Positions 16,270 through 23,450 of a DNA stretch of 23,520 bases are shown here, one piece after another. The notes under the pieces are model-generated. The model had not been told where the DNA came from and ran no database searches. It saw nothing but the letters and a program-made list of their open reading frames with translations. Origin of the DNA: Baffinella frigidus (taxonomy: Eukaryota; Cryptophyceae; Cryptomonadales; Baffinellaceae). The position numbers and the translations under genes are program-made. Position 1 is the stretch's first letter; every line of letters begins with the position of its first letter. The stretch spans positions 19,566-43,085 of the forward strand of contig MU647345.1 in the NCBI GenBank assembly GCA_026770585.1. Direction: 5' to 3'.

Positions 16270-19200
16270 ATGCCGCCATTCAGGGCACTTGCGGCGGCCG
16301 TCCTCGGCGTAGTCGTCGTGGTGGCTGTCGTGTACGTCTCCACCTCCCAGGGCAAGGCCCCGGAGATGTCTCTTCTCCAGAAGAAGTCCCAGGTCAGCAG
16401 CTCGACAGCCAACCATTTGAGAAATCGACTGGGGGAGTCGGCTCGATGGAGGACTGGTCCGAGGGGAAGAAGGCGTCGTGGGATGAATCGGGACGCAGAG
16501 AAGTGCGGCGCAGAGAAGTGTTGCGTGGTGCGGAGCGGCGAATTATTTCGGGGTGCTGATGCGTGGATGGGGGGTGTGCAGCTGCGCGCGCATGCGGCGC
16601 GCCTGGAGGAGCTGCACTCGATCCGCTTCGGCGCGACCACCCTGGGCGACACCGGCACGGAGGAGGGAAACCGCGGCTTTTACTGGAACTATGGGTTCGC
16701 ACATCCCCACCGGGCCCCCTTCCATCAAGAGACAGAGCGAGAAAAGCCTTGTCAGACCGTCCATGCCACTAGAGGAGCTGCAGGGGTCGCGCGCAGGCTG
16801 CTGCTGGGCAGCTCTGGAGCGCCCTGGACGTGCGATGCGTTCCTGACTTGCCCCGACTGTCCCCGACTGTCCGCCCCTCCTCTTCCTCACTCTGCCCCAC
16901 GCGTGTCCCGAACTGAACCCACGGACGGGAAGGGGGTGGTCACTTGCAAAGCGCGGCACGCTGGCTGGGGCTGCGGAGGGGAAAGTGGCGTTGCTTATTC
17001 CGAACCCACCCAACGCTGCCCACCAGCATGCCGCCTTTTTCACTCCCCTCAATTTGTACTGGAGGTCGCCGGAATCCAGGGACCTGTGGTACAAATCAGG
17101 GGGCCCGGCAAATACCAGTTGCTCCCGCTCTGCCTCTCTGATGGCAGGTGGGTGGTGGGTGACTCTCCGAGGGCCGGTGTGTGGTGTGTGGCCGATTTGT
17201 GCTACACAAAATATAACGACTCTGTTACGCCAGCTCAACCGTAGGCTCTTGCGTGGTGGTGTGCAGCTGGCGTCCGCCCCCCCTGGTGCTCGTGAACCCT
17301 GGACTCTCCACCCCACCCCCCCACCCATGCACCCATCGCTGTGGCGTGCACCTGCAACCTCGCCGGGCCAAAGAAGGCGTTTTCGAATTGTAGCACGGTC
17401 CCGAGTGTAGAATCGTCTTTTGGCGAGTTTGGCGAACGGGAAGGGCGCTGGCCGCACCTTGGGTTCGAATAAGAAGGCTGATGCGAGAGACCTTTCATAA
17501 CGCGCGTGGTTTTGGTGTGCAGCCCCCTCTGAGGGCTGTTGGATGGTATGCAGCTGAAGTTCATGGTTCGACGTGAACAGTTGAATGATGTCTGTTTCAT
17601 GGTGTGCAGGGCGAACTTCGGCGGACACAAGAAGGCTGGCACCTACCTGACCAGCCACGGCCGTGAGCGCCCCGTGCCATTGCTTCTTCTTCTTTATTAC
17701 TCTCAATGCAGGTCTTAGGTAGGCCCTTACGCTTCAGTGTCGTTGTTGTTGACGCGAACCTGCACCCCAGAACCCGGATCCCGGATCCAGGAACCCTGAT
17801 CTCGGATCCTGGAACCCTGATCTCGGATCCCGGAACCCTGATCCCAGAACCCTGATCTCGGATCCTGGAACCCGGAACCCGGAACATGACCACCCACGCC
17901 GGTGCGTTGCCTCCTCCTGCCTCCGACATCGCTACACACGCACTCGCCGCAACCCCGCCCACAGGGTCTAGATACATCAGGTAATTATTCATTCATTTGA
18001 CCGGCCAATTATTGGGAAACCTTTCCCCAACTTGAGAAACACTTTGCCGAAACCCGAAAACCAGGCGCTGTAGGCATCCCTGGAAAACCCTACACACTGA
18101 ACCCTGAAGCAACCCCTGCACCCTGAACCCTGAACCCTGAACCCGGAACCCTGAACCCTGAACCCTGAACCCTGAACTGGAACGACCCTTGAAATCAGAC
18201 GAAAAAGAGGGCTGAGGTTGTGGGTGACACCAGGCGGGATTGGCATGCACGGCAAGTGGGGCGTGGACGACGACTCGTTTTTCATGAAGGGCTTTGGCGG
18301 GTATGACGACCGGGCTGCTGGTGCGCCCTAACCCCGACACCCTCACCTTGAAACCCCTTACCCCTAACCCCAAACCCCAAACCCCAAACCCCACACCCCA
18401 AACCCCAAACCCCAAACCAGGCGACCCCGACTCGGCGGTGAACAAGAAGGCTTACACGGACCCGGACGCCGACGCCCCGGAAGAGTAAGTTTCCGCTTCA
18501 AAGTCCCCAAGTTCCAAAGTTGACGGATTGGTACCACGGACCCAGAAGGCCAACTTACGAATAGTCTGCATGTCCCAGAAAGGCTGCACGGGCCCTGGCG
18601 CGGACGAGGAGGAGTAAGTTTCCGCGCCAAAGTTGACGAATTTGTACCACGGACCCATAATATCACCATAAGAATAGTCCACAGTGGGGAAGAACCAGGG
18701 TCGACCCAACCGACCCGCCTGGGGTCGACCCAGGTTGACTTTGGGTCGTGGGCCACATTGGGTCGTTTGTCACCTGTTTCAAACCGCCCTAGGGCCGACC
18801 CACCAGACCTAGGTCGACCCACCCGTCCCGGGGGGGAAGGGAGGCGAGGAGAAGTCTTGAGGAGGGTGGCGGGAAGGGTGGCGACGCCGGCCCCCACCAT
18901 CCTAACCCCCCCACCACCCTCCAGGGCCGACCCCGACGCGCCCGTGGACGCTGCGGCGGCTGATGAGGGTGACTCGAAGGGCCCGCCCGAGGTGCTCGTC
19001 GAGCAGAAGGGCAAGGACGTGGACGCGGACGATACCGAGGGCGGTACCGACTGCAAGGCCTCGGTCAAGGTGCGCTGTTGGGATAGGCCGCCAGTTGGGT
19101 AGATAGGGCGGCGGTTGGCACGGGATAGGGCGGCGGTTGGGCAGGATATGGCGGCAGTTGGATAGGATAGGGCGGCGGTTGGGGCAGGATAGGGCGGTAG

Positions 19201-21001
19201 TTGGAAGGATACGGCGTTGGTCGGGACCGCATTTCCAGCGCCTGACCTTTCTCAACAAACAGTTCCCCTTCCAGGAACTTGCAGTCCTCGTGCGATGGAA
19301 CCATCCGGGTTTACGTTGGCGATTGGCCCCCTTTGACATTTGGGGTTTCGCCCAGTCGACATTTGGGGGTTTGCGCTGACACGCACCGGGTGTTTCCAAG
19401 CGCGTTTGATGACGGGCGTTTCCAAGCGCGTTTGATGACGGGCGGGCGTCGGGGTTCACTCTGTCTGCCTAGATCCTGACCCATTCACCGGACTGTCGAA
19501 ATACCTGAGGTTGGACTCAGTGTGGGTTTCACTAAGTCCTCCGCCCCGACAAATGCGGTGTGGTGTTGACGTTTTGATGCGTGGCCTACGATTCCAAGTT
19601 CCTGAATCCTAACTGAACCCTAAAACATCAACCATAAACCAGGAAAACCCAAAATCCCAAACCCTAAACCCTAAACCCTGAACCCCAAACCCGAAAGCAG
19701 CCTGCTGTTGGCGAAACCTGCTTGTCCTCCTCGTCGGTGCCGCCCCACCCAAACCCCGAACCCCAAACCCCTCACCCTTGATCCCCAAACCACAAACCCT
19801 AATACCTCAACGCCCCGCCCCCAAGCCCCACCCCCCCACACCAGCCCTGACGCCCCCCCCCCACCCGCGAGCCCTTGAGGTTCTAGGGTTTGAGGGGTTT
19901 GGGGTTTAGGGATTTTAGGTTCGCATTCAAAATGGGTCGCAAGCTGCGCTGAGCGGCTAGGTGTATTGCTCCCAAACCTGAAACCCTAAACCCTGAACCC
20001 TTAACCGCAAACCCTAGCTCCGTAACCCCCAAACCCAAAACCCCATACCCTGGCTCTAAACCCTAAACCCTGAACCCTAACCCAGGTGTGTCACTCCGTG
20101 CGCTTCCCTAGACCATAACCCCCACACCCCAAACCCTAAACCCCAGCTCCTAACCCAGGTGGATCGGCATCGCCTCCTGTTCTAAAATACATACAAAAGT
20201 GTCTAAAATACATGTACGGTATCTAAAATGCTTGTAAGAGCGTCTTAAACACATGTACGGTATTTAAAATACATGTACGCGTGTCTAAACTCAACTAAAC
20301 TATATGGATGACTGAACACAGGTGGACCACACCGTGTGCTGCGTGGAGGGCGAGATCATGTCGTGCTTCGGCGGTAAGATCCCCTCTGGCCCTTCGTTTC
20401 CGCGCCAAAGTTGACGGATTTGTACCACGAAGCGAGAATGTCAACTTACGAATAGTCCGCCGGCGAGATCGGCTCGTGCTTCGGGGTAAACACTGAACAC
20501 TGAACACTAAACACTAAACACTAAACACTGCCGGTTTAGGGCATTCGGGTTGAGGGTAACTCATAAAGGCTACAGGTTTAGGGTATTTGGGGTGCAGGGT
20601 AGCTCCTAAAGGTTGAGGGTAAGCACTGTCTCGCCGGTTAACAAAGCCGGGCAAGTTCTAGCTCTGCTTGAGTTTTATTCTGGCTCGCCCTTAAGGTTCT
20701 CTATTCACCTTTTTGTACTGGATTTCTCCTCTTAAATACTTCTCAGGGCGAGCCAGAATAGAACTCGGGCAGAGCTGGAAGTTTTGCACCAGGACGATGC
20801 CACTTTTTGTGGAAAACACAGTGCACGCGAAGGACCTGGCCCCCAAAACCTGGAGCCGCTCTCGAGCGGGGCGGTTACAACATCAGGGTTTGAAATATTT
20901 GTACCTGAACCCAGGTCCGGGTTCCGGACCTGGAATCTGAAAATGTTGCGTACCCGCTCGAGAGCGGTAGGGGTACCTCGAACACAAGAGCCAAGCCAAG
21001 G

Positions 21002-21059
<58 letters not shown>

Positions 21060-21659
21060 CCAACCCCAAACCCCAAACCCCAACCCTCAACCTCAAATCC
21101 CGAAGCCCGAAGCCCGAAGGCTGAAGCGTAAATGGCACCGCAGGGCAATGCATGGACGCGAGCTGGATGGGGGAGGGGGATGACCTCTGCGACGCAGAGC
21201 TCGAGTAACCTCCTCACCCCACCTCCTGAACCCGAGACCCGAGACCCGAAACCAACTGGAGTGACCTCGTGAATCCGAGACAACCCGAGACCCGAAACCG
21301 GATGACCCTGAGCGACGCAGAACTCGAGTTACCTTCTGCACCCGAGGCAACCCGAGAAAACCTCCTGCACCCTAAACCCGAGACCCCAAACCAACTCGAG
21401 TGACCTCCTGAACCCTAAACCCAAGACCCGAAACCGGAAACCCGCACCCCGCAATCCGGAACCCGAACCCCCGAACCCCCGAAACCCGAACCCTAAAACG
21501 TGACCCCCGCCCCCGAAAGCCGAAAGCACGAACCCGAAACGCAACCGCACCCCCCACCCCCTGAACCCGACACGCGGCACCAGGTGCTACTGCGAGGAGT
21601 CGGAGTCGTCAGCGTGCTCTGCCAAGGACACGGATGCCAAGGGCGGCAAGTACCGCTAA
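16270..21659 (+). CDS. Unidentified membrane-anchored or secreted acidic, Cys-rich protein, 9 exons
   Basis: Exons: 16270-16392, 16582-16694, 17610-17662, 18234-18320, 18421-18484, 18925-19069, 20322-20373, 21144-21204, 21584-21659. All introns are GT-AG and phases fit, giving 774 nt and 257 aa. Residues 6-23 are a strongly hydrophobic segment (LAAAVLGVVVVVAVVYV), a signal peptide or membrane anchor. Residues 42-97 include FYWNYGANFGGHKKAGTYLT. Residues 98-126 contain MHGKWGVDDDSFFMKGFGGY. Residues 127-195 are acidic and Ala/Pro-rich (DPDADAPEEADPDAPVDAA). The last 68 residues hold nine cysteines (190, 201, 202, 210, 215, 228, 234, 236, 244), which fits an extracellular or luminal disulphide-bonded domain. 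No family is recognised, so function is unknown. Intron 1 is 189 nt and open in frame, so its retention would still encode protein. After the stop, frame-shifted sequence (KEEEKGQGHAVKSRYMYDFS) also looks peptide-like but cannot be joined in phase. Confidence 0.72.
17044..17104. mobile_element. Inverted-repeat element, CCCCTCAATTTGTAC...GTACAAATCAGGGG
   Basis: The ends are inverted over about 14 bp. The inner GGTCGCCGGAAT is shared with 2608-2655. It lies in intron 2 of the Cys-rich gene. Confidence 0.6.
17256..17609 (+). repeat. Repeated acceptor-like TGGTGTGCAG segments
   Basis: GGTGTGCAG or GGTATGCAG occurs at about 17258-17266, 17513-17521, 17544-17552 and 17601-17609. The last is the acceptor of exon 3, and the same nonamer is the acceptor of exon 2 (16573-16581). 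They may be acceptor-edge copies, but too little exon is attached to be sure. Confidence 0.4.
17765..17885. repeat. Minisatellite GGATCCTGGAACCCTGATCTC
   Basis: About five copies of a 21-bp unit (with a shorter CCCTGATCCCAGAA variant) lie in intron 3 of the Cys-rich gene. The unit looks like three telomere-like heptamers fused and then amplified. Confidence 0.8.
18045..18180. repeat. Telomere-like CCCTGAA array in intron 3
   Basis: CCCGAAA and then CCCTGAA tandem units, C-rich on the sense strand of the Cys-rich gene. Confidence 0.85.
18325..18420. repeat. Intron 4 made almost wholly of CCCCAAA repeats
   Basis: The 100-nt intron 18321-18420 consists of a GTGCGC donor, CCCTAAC/CCTTGAA variants, about eight CCCCAAA units and the acceptor CCCCAAACCAG. 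The repeat itself appears to supply the pyrimidine-rich 3' end and branch-like CTAAC. Confidence 0.85.
18485..18690 (+). mobile_element. Two introner-like elements behind duplicated donors (intron 5)
   Basis: Exon 5 ends GGAAGA|GTAAGTTTCCGC and leads into an element at about 18513-18570 (AAAGTTGACGG to AACTTACGAATAG). A second donor copy, GGAGGA|GTAAGTTTCCGC at 18608-18625, leads into another element at 18625-18680. The second donor copy is a partial duplicate of the exon 5 end. The short island at 18582-18613 would read KGCTGPGADEEE but starts in the wrong phase to be spliced in. Confidence 0.7.
19079..19216. repeat. Minisatellite GGATAGGGCGGCGGTTGGGCA
   Basis: About six copies of a 21-22-bp G-rich unit just inside intron 6 of the Cys-rich gene. 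It begins at the donor (AAG|GTGCGCTGTTGGGATAGG), so the array may have grown from the intron's 5' end. Confidence 0.8.
19285..19480. other. Intron 6 segment with coding-like stretch and 24-bp duplication
   Basis: After CTTGCAG at 19284 the sequence reads SSCDGTIRVYVGDW in frame with exon 6, so an optional exon is possible, but no good donor follows. A 24-bp unit (TTTCCAAGCGCGTTTGATGA start) is tandemly duplicated at about 19392-19443. Confidence 0.35.
19605..20160. repeat. Degenerate telomere-like repeats in intron 6
   Basis: CCCTAAA, CCCTGAA and CCCCAAA variants in the sense-C-rich orientation, except 19880-19925, where GGGTTTGAGG and GGGTTTAGGG occur. Confidence 0.75.
20086..20166 (+). pseudogene. 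Upstream partial copies of exon 7 (acceptor edge kept)
   Basis: At 20086-20104, after CCCAG, GTGTGTCACTCCGTGCGCT resembles the exon 7 start GTGGACCACACCGTGTGCT (five differences). At 20159-20166, after AACCCAG, only GTGGATCG remains. Both are followed by telomere-like or other intron sequence. Confidence 0.5.
20179..20292. repeat. Minisatellite TCTAAAATACATGTACGGTA
   Basis: About four degenerate copies of a 25-30-bp AT-rich unit just upstream of exon 7. The repeated TCTAAA/CTAAAC could act as branch sites. Confidence 0.75.
20400..20490 (+). mobile_element. Introner-like element plus donor-edge copy of exon 7
   Basis: The element runs from CGCGCCAAAGTTGACGG to CAACTTACGAATAGTCC (20400-20462). 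It is followed at 20462-20490 by GGCGAGATC, GGCTCGTGCTTCGGGGTAAA, a copy of the end of exon 7 (20349-20378: GGCGAGATC, ATGTCGTGCTTCGGCGGTAA). The exon end and its donor are thus duplicated on both sides of the element, like a long target-site duplication. Confidence 0.7.
20652..20784. mobile_element. MITE, AGCTCTGC...GGCTCGCCCT inverted ends
   Basis: The 32-bp arms (AGCTCTGCTTGAGTTTTATT and its mirror ending AGAGCT) differ at a few positions. Total length is about 130 bp, in intron 7 of the Cys-rich gene. Confidence 0.8.
20856..20967. mobile_element. MITE, CCGCTCTCGAGCGGG inverted ends
   Basis: The left end CCGCTCTCGAGCGGG with CAACAT and the right end ATGTTG with CCCGCTCGAGAGCGG are inverted. 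A GGTCCGG/CCGGACC hairpin lies inside. Confidence 0.7.
21004..21058. repeat. (CT)n microsatellite
   Basis: About 27 uninterrupted CT units in intron 7. Translations as Arg-Glu or Leu-Ser repeats on either strand are not genes. Confidence 0.97.
21060..21560. repeat. CCCGAGA/CCCGAAA repeats with donor-edge copies of exon 8
   Basis: Variant heptamers fill introns 7 and 8. Within them, GATGACCCTGAGCGACGCAG then AACTCGAGTTACC (21301-21332) repeats the end of exon 8 (GATGACCTCTGCGACGCAG, AGCTCGAGTAACC). Shorter copies of the donor edge (CTGGAGTGACCTCGTGAA, CTCGAGTGACCTCCTGAA) lie at 21256-21273 and 21396-21413. Confidence 0.7.
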
Positions 21660-22046
21660 ATCTAGGGGGGATCAAGGAGGAGGAGAAGGGCCAGGGTCAC
21701 GCTGTCAAGAGCCGCTACATGTACGACTTCTCTTGAGTTGTGAGGCGGTCGAAATTGACCGCCAAGAGGTCCAAGCTTGGGCGAATGCGCCTGCTCGTGT
21801 AGGTGTGCGGCGCGTTTGGGGGCGGGGTGTCTCGAGTGGGGGTCTCGAGTTTGGGGGGACAGCTGTCTCGAGTGGGGGTCTCGAGTGGGGGGGTGTACAT
21901 GTGCTACACTGGCGTTCGGGAACCTCCCAGTGTTTCATGTTCTTCTTCGGTTGCACATGGGTGGCAGGGTGAGGGGACCGGGTATTGCGGGATTGCATCA
22001 AGCGTCAAGGTCCTAGAGGGCGAGGGCGATGCACACACCACCTCCT
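21660..22046. other. Downstream region of the Cys-rich gene
   Basis: 3' flank. GTCTCGAGTGGGGG is repeated four times with variants at about 21828-21890. No second gene is supported and no AATAAA lies near the stop codon. Confidence 0.45.
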
Positions 22047-22170
22047 GTACAGGGGTTCCTAGCTCATGAGAAACACCCCCCTCCCTAGGATCACCATAGG
22101 GCTCTAGGCATAGGCGTACTGTAGGGTCCTATGGGGGGTCGGTTTCTTATGAGCGAGGTACCCCTGTACA
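22047..22170. mobile_element. Palindromic MITE, TACCTCGCTCATAAGAAA family (copy 3)
   Basis: GTACAGGGGTTCCTAGCTCA at the left and TCTTATGAGCGAGGTACCCC then TGTACA at the right, with CCTAGGATC/GGTCCTATGG inside. About 124 bp. Confidence 0.8.
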
Positions 22171-22171
22171 T

Positions 22172-22470
22172 GCAAGTAAGGGCCCAGGTGATACCCATCG
22201 AGAGGGTGCCCCTGGCTTGAGCTAAATGTACCTGCAGTGCCAGACCGACCAATTCTCCAGTACATGTAGGATCATGTAAGCGCCCAGGTGCTGTTGCGAA
22301 GAGGGGGAGTTTGAGCCTCGGTCGGACAGGTAGCGAGCCTCGGCCATGGGCCAGGTCGCGAGCCTTTAGTTGACTGGTGTGAAGGGTCAATGAACTCAGG
22401 TTTGGTATCAGCGTGTGTTGCCTCTGGCCTTGCGAGACGCCTCTCGACCCAAGCGGGGTCTCATGCGGAT
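22172..22470. repeat. Gene-free stretch with a direct repeat
   Basis: A segment around GTAAG(G/C)GCCCAGGTG is repeated at 22175-22191 and 22276-22290, each followed by a GAGAGGG/GAAGAGGG motif. No gene seen. Confidence 0.4.
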
Positions 22471-22473
22471 CAC

Positions 22474-22716
22474 TTGGTGTGATCCGAAAGGAAGCATGGC
22501 CCTTCTGCAGAACCAGTTCCAGTGTCCGCCTATGGTGGGAGCTCGAAGAACCTAACGGACCTAAAGTGTTCGGCCTCTGATGAGAAGGCCGGCTAGGAAC
22601 TCTGCTTGAAACCTAGAGGTCCTTTGGGTCCTTGAGGTTCTTTTAACTTCCACCATAGGCGCACACTGGAACCTGTTCCACAGAAAAGCCCTTCTTTCTT
22701 TCGGATCGCATCAAGC
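22474..22716. mobile_element. Foldback element, GATCCGAAAGGAAG family (copy 2)
   Basis: Arms of about 95 bp (22474-22565 and 22620-22716) pair through GATCCGAAAG, TTCCAGTGT, CGCCTATGGTGG and AAGAACCT. Related to the element at 6191-6450. The 93-codon minus-strand frame here is the element translated. Confidence 0.75.
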
Positions 22717-22724
22717 CTCCCGGG

Positions 22725-22947
22725 GCGTGTTGACGAGGGGGCAAGGTGTGTGGGCGGATTGCCTCGAGTGTTTGATGTGGTTTTCAAAGGCGTTGGGGAA
22801 CCTCTGCGTGTGTGGCGTTTGGCGAGGGCGGACATACGCCACCTCCTCTGAGCAAAACCTTGTGCGCGAGGCACCCCTGTAGGTTCGCTGACGGCGCGTT
22901 GACGAGGGGTGCGGAGCGTTTCAGGGCGGTCTGCCTCGAGTGTTGTG
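22725..22947. repeat. Direct repeat GTTGACGAGGGG...TGCCTCGAGTGTT
   Basis: Two copies (22728-22775 and 22898-22945) share both ends but differ in the middle. A fragment of the TACCTCGCTCATAAG MITE family (GCGCGAGGCACCCCTGTAGG) lies between them at about 22864-22883. No gene seen. Confidence 0.55.
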
Positions 22948-23042
22948 GTACAGGGGTTACTCAGAAATCAGTTCCGAGAAATTTCGCGTATGAAGCCTAC
23001 ATGTAGGGGGAGGCGGTTTCTGATCAGCGAGTTACCCCTGCA
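22948..23042. mobile_element. Divergent palindromic MITE, GTACAGGGGTTACTC...
   Basis: The left end GTACAGGGGTTACTCAGAAA and right end TTTCTGATCAGCGAGTTACC then CCTGCA are inverted. It is a sub-family of the TACCTCGCTCATAAG elements with a different inner sequence. Confidence 0.6.
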
Positions 23043-23449
23043 AGGGCCGCCATCCCTGGTGCCTCTCATGTACGGAGGGGACAAGTTGGTGAGGACCCCC
23101 CAGGCGTAGAGTACATGTAGGCCCGCCTCGGGACAGTCCACTGCTAGCCAGAAGATTTTGTGCAAGTCAACTTTGACCCTATTTCACCGCACGTGTAATA
23201 AACTTGACCCCCCTGGGGGGTCCGAGATTTTCAAGTGGCCAGTTTCAAGGGGGGTTGGCTTAAGCAAAACAATGGTGACTCGCAGTGCAGTCGAGAGTTT
23301 GCCTCCGCCACACATACCCAGGACTGAGTTTACTTTTCGAACTTGTGAGTCCTCCGTGTCCCCTGGGATGGCTGTTAGTAGACACTCGTCGCTCGTCGCT
23401 ATTCAAAAACCTCTCGTTCGAGGCGAGCTCGAGCTTCTCTCTCTTTCTC

Positions 23450-23450
<1 letters not shown>
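23043..23450. other. Gene-free stretch, nothing coding recognised
   Basis: It contains a GACCCCCCTGGGGGGTC palindrome (about 23206-23222) and AATAAA at 23197. It ends in a CT-rich tract (23434-23450) leading into the C run. Confidence 0.4.

Noticed and set aside
15792-16559. 255-codon plus-strand ORF overlapping the divergent start region
   Set aside because: It overlaps the first DedA exon on the other strand and reads into intron 1 of the Cys-rich gene in a different frame. High GC alone explains the open frame.
16543-17706. Longest ORF of the window, 387 codons on the minus strand
   Set aside because: It overlaps plus-strand exons 2 and 3 of the phased Cys-rich gene, has no recognisable domain, and lies in GC-rich DNA where stops are rare. 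Its composition looks like a shadow frame.
18582-18613. Possible exon KGCTGPGADEEE between the two introner-like elements
   Set aside because: The acceptor side has the wrong phase relative to exon 5, while exon 5 joins in phase directly to the exon at 18925. It is better explained as a donor-edge copy.
20732-21283. 183-codon minus-strand ORF with an Arg-Glu repeat
   Set aside because: It runs through two MITEs and a CT microsatellite. It is not a gene.
21660-21736. Coding-like KEEEKGQGHAVKSRYMYDFS after the stop of the Cys-rich gene
   Set aside because: No donor/acceptor pair of reasonable length joins it in phase, so it is left as 3' flank.
22593-22874. 93-codon minus-strand ORF containing KKEGLFCGTGSSVRLWWK
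   Set aside because: This is the right arm of the foldback element translated. The same peptide pattern appears in the other family copy.
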